Positions 32,457 through 44,731 of a stretch of DNA of 64,000 bases are shown here, in pieces. A program made the translations under genes and the position numbers. This stretch comes from Limnanthes douglasii subsp. nivea (taxonomy: Eukaryota > Streptophyta > Magnoliopsida > Brassicales > Limnanthaceae). Numbering within the stretch: the stretch's first letter is position 1; every line of letters starts with the position of its first letter. The notes beneath the pieces are model-generated. The model was not told the origin of the DNA. It saw nothing but the letters and a program-made list of their open reading frames with translations, and made no database searches. The DNA lies in the NCBI GenBank assembly GCA_036936605.1, contig JAUPFV010000003.1, forward strand, positions 151,870,997 to 151,934,996, in the 5' to 3' direction.

Positions 32457-33436
32457 AATACAACATGGATGCAAGTTGGCTCTCTCACCACCACTAACCC
32501 CTCTTGAACCTACCAAATATTTGTATGCGTTAACTAATTCTCAATGGGTGCAAGCTATGAAGACAAAGTACAATGCTCTTATGTTTAATCACATGTGGAC
32601 ACTTGTGGATTAGTCTCCTAAGATGAATATGGTTGGATGCAAGTGGGTTTATAAGCTAAAACACAACATGGATGGGTCCGTTTACATGAACAATGCTCGG
32701 TTGGTTGCCAAAGGGTTTCACCAAACCCGAGGCATATATGTTTCTGAAATGTTCAGTCTTGTTGTGAAGGCTTCTATAGTAAAGTTAATCCTAACCATTG
32801 CAGTCTCTGAGGAGTGGCAAGTTCGTCAGCTGGACACTAATAATGCCTTCCTTTATGACTACCTAACAGAAGGTGTGTAGATGGCTCAGCCATAGGGTTT
32901 CAAGGGCTTTGTGAACCTTAAACATGTGTGTAAACTTCACGAAGCCCTATATGGTCTAAAACAAGCTCTAAGAGCTTGGTACTCACGACTCACGGATACT
33001 CTTCTTAACTAGGGGTTTAAAAACTCGAGAGGTGATTGCTCTCTTTTATACTTTGTTTCTAAGTGTACTGCTCTACTGATTTTGGTTTATGTTGATGATA
33101 CATTGGTCACAGGCTCTCAACCAAAATGTTTATCTCAGTTCATTCACAAACTCAATGCATCGTTTCCCATAAAAGACATGGAGCCACTCCATTTATTCCT
33201 TGAAATAGATGTTCACTATGACTCCCCTAGGATGTATTTAACAAAACATCAATATATCAAGAACTTACTTGCTTTTCAGGGACTATCCTTATCCAAGTCA
33301 TGTCATACACCCATGGTTGTTGGCACCCATCTATCCGACACTTGTGGCAATCCTCGTGCAGATCCTACACCATATAGAAACCTATTATGTGTTCTTTAGT
33401 ACTTAACACATACTGCAACGTGATATTGCCTTCACT
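32457..33436 (+). pseudogene. C3a reverse transcriptase, right of T2
   Basis: After the AATAC duplication and about 14 bases of the original site, the sequence jumps back to repeat about 190 bp already present left of T2 (21695-21882). RT then continues: [75 protein letters not shown] (intact Asp pair, about 33088) and LLAFQGLSLSKSCHTPM. Stops include a TAG after VL before YLTHT. Similarity to C3b stops at about 33436, before the remaining RNase H and LTR. Confidence 0.85.
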
Positions 33437-35007
33437 GTGTAATGCCGAAAACATTAAAGTATATGTATAAACTACTTTTTATGTTTGTATTTGCAGTGCC
33501 TTAACATGAAACCGTCTGCAGTCTCGAAGCAACATGCACACAACTGTAAGGTGAGTTACTTGTAACAAGTCATTTATTTTGTTATATCGTTACTTGTAAC
33601 AAGTCATCTATTTGCTAATTTATTAGGTTGCTAGATTCAGGTTGCTCGTGGCTTCGGTTATATGGTAGTTCATTTATCTGTTTTGTATATTTTTCTCATG
33701 TCTTTAAATTTCATAATAGAAATTGAGTTGAACCTATAGAAATATAAACTTGATCTTTATCTAGGTTTGTCAGCCATATACTACATGACTTAGTATGGCA
33801 ACTAGTTTGTAGCTATGTTTTTCATCCACTTAATTTGACCACGTGTTGGTTAAATGTTATGTAGACTTTTTATCAAATCAACGAGAAAATTCGTGGTCAT
33901 TTGACCCAAAAGAATTAAAGGAGAGACATGTTACAATTAATCACAAATTATTGTTTATTTCAAGTGCGTAATCCAAAACATTATTTCTGATCCAGTGAAG
34001 AGCCAGGTAAATAAAATGGCAATAACTACCATTACTTGATGGTTATTTGTTTTTTTTGAATAACTTGATAATGAATGTTGTTGCAGGCTCTATCGGACTT
34101 CCAATATAATCCAAAAGTTGCTTAGGAACACATGAACCAATGGTGATGAACAATATCCAAAAGCTAGTCAGTTCAGGTATTATCCACAACCAGTAAAATA
34201 AAAAAAGTCAGAAGTTAGGTCAATATTGTACTTCTCATATTTTTTTATTGACACTAGTATAATGTTATCTGCAGATTGCTGTTGCTATTACTTATCGACG
34301 AAAGGGAGTGCTTGTAAATTTCAAGTATCATGTAATCTTAAGCGATTCTTATAAGTGGAACATTACGAATAGATTATTTATTTTTCTTTTGGTCTTTTTT
34401 TAAGATTTCATTGGGTGATAAGCCACCGTAAAGTAAATGTAAATATGAAAGCAAATATGTGTATTACCCTTTTGCTTGCTACTGTAATTAAACCAATGAA
34501 TATAAAAAGCTATATTTTTTATTTTCAAATAATAAATTATAGCTATATAGCAATACAATTTTTTTTAAATTCATAAACTTCAACAACATATTTACAATAA
34601 CTATCACAACAAATATTCAGTTCAATTTTTACAACCGGACGAAGATGAGTTTTACAACGACGGACACACACACATAATTAAGCGTTTCGATAATGATCTC
34701 ACTTAACACAACCGGCTCTTCCGATTTCGCGAAGTTCAATTTTATTTTCATAAATACTTATCTAAGATTGACTATGTCAAATTTTGAACTTCGTTTGGGC
34801 CGATTTAAATTTATATACTTATCAATCATAGACATATCAAAACTTTAAAATAATTAATTCACGAAAAAGACCCTTTCAATAGATTTATATACTTACTATA
34901 CGACTCTATTAATATTTACAAAGTACTATTCACCTATGGTCCAAACTCTTTGATAATCTATTTATAAATTTGACATACTTAAATATACATCTTAACATCT
35001 TAAGTTG

Positions 35008-35062
<55 letters not shown>

Positions 35063-36779
35063 TATATATTAAAATATAAATATAATATACTCGTATAAAC
35101 AAAGAACGTGCCAGAAAAGTCATCCGGTTTGCATCGACTCTTGCATAACTATACAAAATTAAGTTTTATTAATATATATATATATATATATAAAAGGTAT
35201 ATTAAAAAAAGTTACGATATATTTTCTTTTGCATATATTATACATACTTTATATAATTTTATGTGTTTAAGTTATTAATTTTAAATAATAAGATACTAAC
35301 AAAACTATAATTATATTTTATTCATTATAAATTAGATGCATTTTTTGTATATTATAACATCCGACATCCATGTAAGATGTCAAAGGCTTACCTCTTCTGA
35401 GAATTTGTTTTTTGTAATTTTTTTTATCTCGATTATCCTTCGTCTCATAAAAGGATTTAATCGAATTGTATAATTAATATTCATTTGAATTTGTGGATTC
35501 ATAACGATGTCCATATATGATTTTTTTTTTAGGAATAATGGTTTTTCTTATGACGGTTTTCTTCAGTACGAGGAACATCTTCTACGTCTTTTTTTCAAAT
35601 TGTCTGTTTTTTTTCGGACTTTTGATTTACGTTTTCGTAAACTTATTATCCTTTCTAGTTGATTTTTTCCATATCGATCATTTTCGTTTCCATCGTTAAC
35701 TAATTATTCCTCGACCAAGAGATCTTCAGTTGAGTCTCCAATCACACGGTGTTTCGAACCAGTCACTAGTTCTTCTAATATTTTTATATCCATCAATCTC
35801 ACAATTTTTTTATAATAATATTATTGTTTTTGAACAACGATTCCGGGTACCAATTGATATTCCCACAGACGGCGCCAATGATGTATTCAAGAGATTTCCA
35901 ATTATATTGCCTGTCACGTTGATGTTCGAATGTAAGTGTTTTTAGAGAGACAAACGAGATGATTAGAGAGAGAAATAGACAAAAAAGAATAATGTAGTAA
36001 TAATTGACTACTGATTGAACCATTTTCCCCCAAAAAAATGGTTATCCTTTATATCGATAGTACAAGCGTTATATTCGTAGTGTACAAATTTATCCCTTCT
36101 TACGTGCCTCTTTACACCCCGCTATTTTACTAATTCTAATCATACATATTAATAATTACACGTGACCCTCTTATTATTACATATTTGTCAAATTTTATCC
36201 CCAATACTTTATCACATCAAATCAACTTCTTTATTTATTTGACTTTGTTTATTCATTGCAATATTTCATCTCGATATCAAATATAATTAGATAAAGTTCC
36301 ACACTAACTTAAGCATAGTAACTTTCATTTCTTACTTTCATTTCTTACTTTCAATAGATTTGTCAGTTTTGAAGGAATTAGTACGATAAAATTCCGTTAT
36401 TTTTCAAGAACGATTGGTTAGATGGTGTTTTTTAAAGAGTATTTAGTTTTTTTTACATTGGTCGGTTCTGTTTTGATTTGAAAATATCAATTTTTGTATC
36501 CCTTTTAGATTATCTCCAACCATAGCTTTTAAAAGAAGTCTGATGAATTAAACTAAAAGAGCATAATTTTTTCATAATAACGAGACTAAGGAGTGTAATA
36601 AACTGTTTACGATTGCGAAATATTTTAATTTCTTAACCAGTAAATAACGTTTGTAATAATTATACATTAGGAATATATTTATTGTGATACTTTAGGGATA
36701 TGATAAGTAAGTTTACGAGTATTTATGGATTTCAATCTTATAAATACGTCAGCTTAAAAATTTATCATTTGAGAATTAT
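33437..36779. other. Intergenic AT-rich stretch
   Basis: No gene or transposon domain recognised on either strand. An (AT)n microsatellite lies at about 35010-35060 and a smaller one at about 35170-35190. A TTACTTGTAACAAGTCAT motif is repeated at 33556 and 33590. Short ORFs near 35517-36023 show no family resemblance. Confidence 0.55.
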
Positions 36780-37522
36780 ATAGTTGCAATCTATAAGTTG
36801 TGATGCATTTTACGATACGTTTCTGTTCTATATCTAAAAAATATCATCTTGACTCCAGGAGATATTTTTGTTTTGCAAGGAAATGAACTAGTCAAGTATG
36901 TTAAACTATTTATATTTTTAAATTTCTTTATTGTTATATCACTAGTAGAATAAAAGTTATAAGTAGGCTCGAATAATTTATGAAATATTAATAAACACAC
37001 TTCACCAAAAATATTAGGCAATATATTTTGATGATCCAACTTTTACTCCATTTTTGAGGATCCTCTTCTTGTCTGTGAAGAAATCATTCATTCATGTCCG
37101 CGATAAAATTGTAATTTTGATTTTCTTGAGTTTGGATTTTAGGAATATGCAATTAAATAGATTTCGAACACCTAATTTTTACAGATGTTGAGACGTGAGA
37201 AAACTGGATAAGAGAAGCCAAAAGGTTGGCTCTATATAAATAAATTAGCTCTATATAAATAAATGCATAGATGAGGGGCATATGAAATACATGCTACTGC
37301 TAAAAATAGGTCTTCCAGTACGATGTAGAAAAAGTCATAAAGTGGCTAATCGAAATGCCTAGCAAAAGAAACAAACCCCAAGAGGCATAATTTGTAATCT
37401 AACTAGATGGCATGGTGTATGTAGTTAAAATAATATAAGAATGCAATTGTTTTAGCCACCTTGGTTTGAAGAAATTTAAAGCATCAAACTGCTCCACCTA
37501 CCAATAACAACCGGTCTTTATA
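36780..37522 (+). pseudogene. PR-1 promoter relic A, gene deleted
   Basis: Runs parallel to the PR-1 B upstream region (about 42290-42875): GTTGAGACG, GTAGAAAAAGTCAT, ATGCCTAGC with AAAGAAACAAACC, the TAATTTGTAATCTAA block, ACCTTGGTTTGA and CTGCTCCACCTACCAAT with CAACCGGTCT. It ends at the TATA box, where TTTATAA passes straight into a minisatellite unit; no PR-1 coding sequence follows. The TGACG site of copies B and C is not conserved here. Confidence 0.75.
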
Positions 37523-37680
37523 AGATGCGTTGTTGGTGGATGGGTGTTGTGACTCTTATTAGGTATGCTTGGAACTATTTTATTTTAAACAATAAGATGA
37601 GCGGTTGGTGGATGGGTATTGTGACCCCTATTAGGTCCACATGGAAATGTTCTTTTTGAAACAGTAAGATGCGGCCTCGT
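37515..37680 (+). repeat. Minisatellite of about 73 bp, two units (X side)
   Basis: Units share GTTGGTGGATGGGTRTTGTG, then a TTATTAGGT element, a GGAA..TATT element, an AAACARTAAGATG element and GCG. They follow directly on PR-1 promoter relic A. Related arrays lie at 41790-41990, 54520-54962 and 58030-58150. Confidence 0.75.
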
Positions 37681-40300
37681 ATATGCTAGATATAATATCA
37701 TTTTTGCTTTATTCATCAAAACACGATGCTTCTTTGCTGGATAGGCCTGTTTACCTCTACATTTAGATCAAGAAGACACATAAAGTATCAGCACTAAACA
37801 TAACAAAACGTTAAGATTATCTATTTGTATCCTCTACGTTTTAGACTTAGTTTATAGTACATATATGAAATACATTTGTGTCATACACAAATATAACGAA
37901 ACTAAGTTATTTTTCTTTTTTCCTTAAAAATATACCAAAACGAACAAAGATCCAAATTAATAAGGGTCATACCAATAACTTCCCTTCTTGGTATATAACC
38001 ACCATAATACATATTTATACAATTCATTTAGTCTACGGTCTAACAATATGTTATCTTGCAAGTCTTTAATGACATATATTCATTCGGCTGCTCCACATAC
38101 ATTATTTCATAATCCCTCACTTCTTTCGAACAAAAAGAACTAATAAAAAATTGATCTGTTGAATCGATTTTAATTTGAAAATATGACAACTAATAAAATC
38201 TGAAATGCTTATGTCACAAACTTCACCAATATTCTTCGAATGAATTAAAAAATATGTTGTGTTTTCAAGATAATTATAAGGTTTAGGTGTTTCCTTCTCG
38301 TTTTTGGTTGTGTATGTATAATTTTATGGAAATACATATTCCAAAAAAATATCTTTAATCAATATCTCTAATATATATATATCATATCATATTTGGTTGA
38401 GATAATGAAATAAACACATATGGTATTTTCGAACGCCTATCAACAATTTTTGTTAATTTTTAATTATTTTTATACGGATATAACTATGAGAAAATATGAC
38501 ATCACAACCCATTCCCACGACATGTTTAACTATTACTGCTGTTGCATGGTGTGGTGTTAAAAAATTTATGTTTTTACAACGTCTTTGGAATTGCATGGCG
38601 TGACATGACAGATTCACGCACTACACTGTTATTCGTGACAGACTGTCATACGCGACAGTATTGATCTGTTACACTCTTTGGCATTACATATGCGTGAAAA
38701 CAGTATGTCACATGCATGATAATTGTTACTGTATCACACTTAACTAAGAGTTTATCATATTTTGAAAACAATCTAAATATTAATTTCTATGCATTAATTT
38801 ACTTAAATTTCAAGAAATTAATATATGTATATAATAAAAAAAATTGTAATATTTATTTGATATTTTTAATAATAATTATATTTAGATATTTTGAATAGTT
38901 GACTAAATCTTTCAAACTATTTATAATGTCTAACCATCACATATGTAATTATATTCAGATCTTCAAACTAATATATACTTCTAATAGTTCTCTAGATCAT
39001 TCAAGTGTATACGTTTAGATGTTATAAATAGTTTACCATCACCGTTACCATTACCGTCACAGCATAAACTGTATATTTAAAGTATTTAGAGATGTTTATA
39101 TATTTATATACATAATACTTGTACAATCGTAAATAAAAAGAATTGAAAGATATTTCAGTAAAGATAAAAAATAAATTAATATAGACATAAGTAAAACAAA
39201 ACAAATAATTAATTCAGTCGAATAACAATGTTGTTCAATAAAGTAAAAAAAGAAAAACATTACAAAGTTGGAAAAATAAGCGGCTTGATCGTTAAAGTTG
39301 AAAACCAGTGGTGTAAAGTAAGGAAAAGTAGGAAAATCATCATCCATTGCATCTTTATGTGTTTATATGCATGTTGATTATGCACCAATTCCATATATTC
39401 GTAGTCAAAAAATTATTGTTGTTATTCAGAAGAGATTTATGTATCATTTAATATTATTTATCTATGTATTTTATTTGTTGTGATAAAAAATTAGAGTAAT
39501 AATGAGATTTATGAATCACAGACGATTAACTGTTCATGTTATCAATCAAAAATATAAAATATAAAAAGGAAATTTAATCAACTCTTATATAAACTAAGGC
39601 TTTCGCTGTATCGTGGAACAAAATTATAAGCAACCCCAATTTTATGTAGGCCCGACAATTTTATAAGCATCCATATTTTTTAATCGAAATACCCTTATAG
39701 TAAAGACTCATTTGTAATCTAATTTCTCTAACCAATCCTTAAAAGAAGACCAATTTCAAATATTTTTTCTTCCATTGCTTATAAAATTATCTTTAATCTA
39801 TCAAATCGTAAAATTTACCATAAATAATAAAACTCTTCTTCCCTCACCAAATTTTATTCTTCATCAGCATGAGAGTAATCCAATCGACTCAACAACAGCA
39901 GTAAAAAGGCAAAGGAACAGAGTAAGATTCTTATATTATTAGATTTTTGTTTTCTTAGGTTTAGAAATGATTCTGCTAGATTGAAGGTATTTAGGGTGTT
40001 ACAGATAAATCTAGCGTTGTACAAGTGTTTTCAGTGATATGTTCACGTGGTTTGGTTCGATTTGTGTTGGAATAAGGATTTTAGGTCAGATGTGTGGAAG
40101 AACAATTGTTATTTTTGGGTGTGAGTTCAAAGGTGTTCTTAGCCTTGCCCTTAAAATAATTCTCTATTATTTACAACAAACAAATCATCCCAATTTGACA
40201 TTTAGAAAGTCATATAAATTAGTTATCATACGATATTTTTACTCATTTTTCATTGGATGTGATGATTTTCGTCGTTCGACTTCAGGCGTTATGTTTCTTT
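37681..40300 (+). repeat. Repeat block X, left copy
   Basis: Noncoding AT-rich sequence duplicated in the same orientation at 54963-57930 with high similarity. Landmarks in both: CGATGCTTCTTTGCTGGATA, GTGACATGACAGATTCACGC, a CCGTTACCATTACCGTCAC cluster, AGGCTTTCGCTGTATCGTGG. The right copy has an extra segment of about 360 bp (55166-55528). Small ORFs are not conserved between copies. Confidence 0.75.
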
Positions 40301-40305
40301 GAGCG

Positions 40306-41789
40306 GGAGGTGCAATATCATGGAAGAATCGCATCTTCCACTATGGTTGCAGAGTTGGTTGGGTGTTATGAAGAATCCCGCCAACACCTTGATATCAAAA
40401 TTTTGTCCTAAAATTGCGAATTATGGCAGTAATAGACAAAATAGAACAATAATTCAAAAGTTTAGTATTCAGACTAAGCTTATATATATATATATATATA
40501 TATATATCAAGTTCTCGTATGTTCATTTGAGAGTTTAGATTTGTCCAATCAATATAGACCACATTCGGAGAAACTCATAATTTTATCGAACTCATTATTA
40601 ATATAGAGATTGTGTATTTAAAAGATTATTAGTTTTCAATGACAGTTTGTTTAAAGCTACAAAATAAATCATATAATGATATATATATATATATATATAA
40701 TGTGTTATTTTAGCTATCGATACTTTATTATTAAAAAATACAATATTAAGGAAAAAACAATCTAAAAATGGGTTAATATAAAATTTGAGTAAAATTAGAC
40801 TTTGATTTTCATTTATTATTTTATTTACTTAAAATTTAAAACTTATTAATAAAACATATCATTTATACTATAATATAAATACAGATTGAGAAATTTCAAA
40901 TATGTTTAAATTTATATTTCGTTTGTTGTTGGACATGGAACTGTTTCGTTTTTCTTTTTGTGTTGAGATCAAGTTCTAAAAACAAAAGACTTCACAATTC
41001 AAACCATCCTATATCTTTTTCGATGATAGTTTATTATCTTGGTATCACATTCGACAAAGATTTCTTGTATCACTTTACATCATGGTTTAAAAATTTTTAT
41101 CATTTTAGGACATAAGATATATTGACTATTATGACAATTTGTTTTATAACATCCCTGATTTACATATCGTTCGTTTTTAGATTTATATGTAAATAATTTG
41201 TCTTATAACTATCTTGTACTTTAAAAAAACTTTCGCATTATACTAATACCATTTACCACTCATTCTATTTGTGATCATCCTAAACCTCAACATTTGTTTT
41301 TTTTAAATACATAAATACTATAGTTTTAATTTAAACTTGTAAACTTTAAATACTTGAGTTACTTTTAATTATTTGTAAATTAAGTTAGTATAAAATTTAA
41401 CTCTAATTTTATACTAATCTATAGAATTATTATTATTTTGCCCATATGTAAATCGCACAAAAACAATTAAATTGTATATTTTAATATTTACGTTTTGTAA
41501 AGTTATTGTTCAATGTATATTTTTTGTAACAATATAAAATATATATTGTTATATTTACTTTTGTTGATTATTAAGTTATTATATATTATTTTTAAATATA
41601 TATATTTGTATATTTTTTAAAATTATTTGTCTATGTATGTTTTTTGTTCGCGTACAAAGTTAAGAGTAATGATGAGAATTATGAATTAGAGAACATTAAA
41701 TCTTCGCATTATTCATTACAAGTTTAGAATAAAAAACAAAAATAAAAAAAACATAAATTTAATCCATGCTTATATAGATTAATATGTGT
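40306..41789 (+). repeat. Repeat block Y, left copy
   Basis: Starts at AGCGGGAGGTGCAATATCAT and corresponds to 52985-54519. A shortened copy is at 57931-58034 and another at 63591-63803. It contains TA microsatellites (about 40483-40507 and 40680-40700). AT-rich, no gene recognised. Confidence 0.7.
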
Positions 41790-41990
41790 ATGCCGACATT
41801 GGTTGTTGAGGATTGTGACGCTTATTGGATCCGCGTGGAATTGCTGCTTTCTGAACACTAACCGAGATGCGCTGTTGGTGGATGAGTATTGTGACTTTTA
41901 TTAGGTCCGTCTTCTTTTTGAAATTGTAAGATTGATAGTTGGTGGATGTGTATTCTGAGTCTTAATGAGTCCGCCTCGATCATTATTCTT
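41790..41990 (+). repeat. Minisatellite of about 73 bp, joining Y to the PR-1 side
   Basis: Two to three diverged units (GTTGGTGGATGAGTATTGTG and relatives) between block Y and the partial copia LTR upstream of PR-1 B. Confidence 0.7.
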
Positions 41991-42270
41991 AACACGTGTG
42001 CTTACCCAAGTTTCATGTTTATTCAATATTGTCCCAAAAGCCTATTAGCAAGCCCAAAAGCCATTTCAGACTAACTAATCAATCACAAGCCAAAAAATAA
42101 AAGAACCAGACTACTAACTGTAAATCTCGGTACAAAATAACAAATTCTATCTTATTATTGTTAGAGCCTATATAGACAATCAATGTAATATACTAAATAA
42201 GCTTTTGAAGAATAAAATTTAGAAACAGTAATTCTTAACCTAAATTTGTCTTCCTTCCTTTTTACTAACT
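41985..42270 (+). repeat. Partial C3-family LTR upstream of PR-1 B
   Basis: Matches the 3' two thirds of the C3a 5' LTR: GCAAGC with CCATG/CCATTT, AATAACAAATT, GACAATCAATGTAATA, AAGCTT with TGAAGAATAAA and ATTCTTAACCTAAATT. No primer site or internal sequence follows, so it is a truncated solo-type LTR. It is present at the same place in copy C. Confidence 0.78.
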
Positions 42271-42952
42271 AGGTGTTGTAATCTATATTTTGTTAGGTCC
42301 TTGGTGATAAGGATTGAGATCCGTTTGTTTTTTATATTTGCAATAAGGCAATGAACTGGTCAAAAATATTAATGACGTATGTGTTGTTTATTATTATCCT
42401 TTTGCGAAGATCCTTTTGTTTCTCTTTAATTTAGGTATAATCTTTAAAGTCAGGGATAAATGTATTATTTTAGATTTTTGTAAAGATGGTTATATGAATA
42501 TAGGATTAAACAAGTTTGAAAGACCTAATATTAACAGACGTTGAGACGAAGACAATACATAAGAAAAGCCATCAGGTTGATTCTGTAAAACAAATATATA
42601 GATGACAGTGATATATAGGTTTTGCAGTAGAATGTAGAAAAAGTCATGAAGGCCCTGCTCGGGAATGCCTAGCGAAAGAAACAAACCATAAGAGGCCTAA
42701 TTTGTAATCTAATTAGATGGCGTGCGTAGTTAAAGTAATATAAGCACGGGATTGTTTTAGTCACCTTGGTTTGAGCCATCTCTGAAGAATAATTAATTAA
42801 TTAGGAAATAATGCGATGATAAATAATAAATTGATGGATGTCCAACTGCTCCACCTACCAATGACAACCGGTCTCTATAAATACTTACTTGAACCTATCA
42901 AAGAAACATATAACATAAAGAAACCTAAAAAGAAAGAAAGAAAGAAAGATAT
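42271..42952 (+). promoter_or_regulatory. PR-1 B promoter and 5' UTR
   Basis: TATA box TATAAATA at 42876-42883, about 70 bp before the ATG. Upstream are GGTCAA (42358-42363, W-box core on the minus strand, WRKY type) and TGACG (42373-42377, as-1-like, TGA factor type). In known plant PR-1 genes such sites mediate salicylate response; here that is inference. Both are kept in promoter C. The 5' UTR ends in an AAAG-rich run. Confidence 0.65.
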
Positions 42953-43438
42953 ATGGCATCTTCACCCATACTTTCATGTGTTTTCCTGCTTCTTACCCTA
43001 GTTTTACTCTCACACGCCCAGGACACAACACAAGATGTTTTGGATGCCCATAATGCTGCTCGATTCGCAGTGGGCGTCCCACAAATGACTTGGGATACTA
43101 CTCTGGAAGCATATGCGCAAAACTATGCTGACCAGCAAGTCGGAGGAAGCTGTCTCAATCTAGTCCATTCCAAAGGGCGCTATGGTGAAAATCTGGCGGG
43201 AAGTTCCGGAGAGATGTCGGGGACGGAGGCAGTTAAGATGTGGGTTGATGAGCAAGTTAATTACGATTATGACTCAAATACTTGTGATGCAGGAAAAATG
43301 TGTGGTCATTATACTCAGGTTGTGTGGAGCGACTCGGTTCGTTTAGGGTGTGGCAAATCCAGGTGTAGCGATGGTGGGACGTATATCATCTGCAGCTATG
43401 ATCCTCAAGGAAACATGGAAGGCCAAAAACCTTTCTGA
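42953..43438 (+). CDS. PR-1: Pathogenesis-related protein PR-1, CAP family
   Basis: 161 codons without intron, the normal PR-1 size. Residues 1-22 form a signal peptide (hydrophobic run VFLLLTLVLLSHA, cleavage before Gln23), so the protein is secreted to the apoplast. The CAP domain follows: VLDAHNAARFAVGV (27-40), MTWDTTLEAYAQNYA, HSKGRYGENLAGSSG (about 72-86), CGHYTQVVW (116-124) and IICSYDPQGN (145-154). Six mature Cys fit the three conserved disulfides; the CAP His residues are present. PR-1 proteins bind sterols and are markers of salicylate defence. The C-terminal PQGNMEGQKPF fits the CAPE peptide pattern. The ATG at 42953 gives the full signal peptide. It is the only intact member of the local set. 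Confidence 0.95.
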   Translation: MASSPILSCVFLLLTLVLLSHAQDTTQDVLDAHNAARFAVGVPQMTWDTTLEAYAQNYADQQVGGSCLNLVHSKGRYGENLAGSSGEMSGTEAVKMWVDEQVNYDYDSNTCDAGKMCGHYTQVVWSDSVRLGCGKSRCSDGGTYIICSYDPQGNMEGQKPF

Positions 43439-43502
43439 TATCGACTACTGCCTACTACAACTATATATACATAATATAATCTTAATGGATTTGGCGACTA
43501 CG

Positions 43503-43508
43503 AATAAA
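43503..43508 (+). terminator. Possible PR-1 polyadenylation signal
   Basis: AATAAA 65 bases after the PR-1 stop, with a T/G-rich stretch following. A weak single-motif call. Confidence 0.4.
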
Positions 43509-43784
43509 ACTAAGTGTGCTCTTATTTCATGTGTGTTTTTGTGTTATGTGTATTTCCTTAGGGACCTTGTTTATTACTAGCAGTTACCTGTACTGTACAT
43601 GTAACACAAAGTATATGATAAGTTACATGGTATGAAGGGAATCTAGTACTGCTTTATTATATTTTTATTTTATTTTTCAAAGGCAACCTGTAGCAGCTAC
43701 TCGGTAGTTAGAAAAAAAAACGTTTGTTTAGGAATTCGAACTCATGAGGTTTAGTCACAACCTTAATTACCTTACGATAACAAC

Positions 43785-44145
43785 CTTACGTTATGATAAT
43801 AGTTTATTGTCAAATTCCAATAAATTTTATTCATAATGGAAATAAAATGAGTCATTTAAAATAATAAGATTGGTATAAAAAATCCACATAACATTAAAAA
43901 ATTTATAATCAAGTTTAGATTTGGTAGACTATAATATTTTACCTTACGTTATGATAATAATTTATTGTCAAATTCCAATAAATTTTGATTTAGAATGCAT
44001 GAAATAAAATGAGTCGTTTAAAATAATAAGATTGGTACAAAAAATCCCCATAACATTAAAAGATTTATAATATTTTACCTTACGTTATGATAATAATTTA
44101 TTGTCAAGTTTAGATTTGGTAGACTATAATATTTTATACGATAGA
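43785..44145 (+). repeat. Tandem repeat of about 150 bp downstream of PR-1
   Basis: The block starting CCTTACGTTATGATAATA and continuing TTTATTGTCAA occurs at about 43787, 43944 and 44079. Two nearly full units share AAAATGAGTC, TTTAAAATAATAAGATTGGT and CCATAACATTAAA; the third is partial. No coding content. Confidence 0.8.
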
Positions 44146-44726
44146 TATTTAATTTAAGAAGAAAGTATCGCAGAGACTAAGGTCTTCCATATTTATCAGC
44201 AACCTAAAAATATACCGAATAAGATTGTGGCTTATGTTTTCTAATATTAGCCAATTTTAACGTTTTTATCTATCTCAACCCAAATATAAACCTACGAATA
44301 TTATTCATAATCTAAATATAAATTTCATTTACCCTTTTCTAATCTTCAATAGAACCGATCCATCCCATCAAATAAAAGAAAAAAATAAACCATATTTGTT
44401 ATTCCTCAACAAATACATTCCAAAAAACTTAGTCTATACAAAATTCAAAACTCTTCCCCATATAAAAAAAGCGAAAACACACAAATCAAAATGAAAAAAA
44501 TATAACCAAATCAAAATGGGGTCTAACCTTAACTTCGTGTTGTGATCCCATTGGAAAAAAAAAGGCAAAATATGCTTCTATTACTTATAAAATTAACTAG
44601 ATACATCAATAATGTGTACATATCTAAAGATTACCATAAACAATTAATAGATTAAACTATTATTAGTAGTTGATAATGCTAGATAGCTAATGCTAAAATC
44701 GTATAAATTTTATGTTAGTATTATTA
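44146..44726. other. Intergenic, no gene seen
   Basis: AT-rich sequence without recognisable features. It continues at 50041 across the C4 insertion. Confidence 0.6.
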
Positions 44727-44731
44727 GTATT

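Larger units (their letters stand above)
10649..33436 (+). mobile_element. Copia retrotransposon C3a, host of four nested insertions
   Basis: A decayed plus-strand copia element in pieces: 5' LTR (10649-10858, 15647-15781, 17437-17522), primer site (17523-17535), gag/protease/integrase relics (17693-19077), later pol (21022-21882 and 32462-33436). The pieces are separated by C2, a foldback MULE, a Pack-MULE and T2, each with target duplications, so reading across them restores colinearity. It is cut off at about 33436 inside the RT/RNase H region; the rest and the 3' LTR are missing. A sister copy lies at 59737-61995. Gag and protease segments resemble those of C4. Confidence 0.85.

Noticed and set aside
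35517..36023. Overlapping short ORFs near 35.5-36.0 kb
   Set aside because: Low-complexity T-rich translation with no motif and no conservation in any duplicated block.
36780..37522. A third PR-1 gene downstream of relic A
   Set aside because: The sequence after the TATA box is minisatellite and block X; no CAP-domain motif is present on either strand.
38990..39062. Cluster of ACCGTTACCATTACCGTCAC-like motifs as a regulatory array
   Set aside because: Short imperfect repeat inside duplicated noncoding block X (doubled at 56704-56742); looks like slippage, not a site array.
43350..43580. 76-codon ORF overlapping the end of PR-1
   Set aside because: Shadow of PR-1 in another frame.
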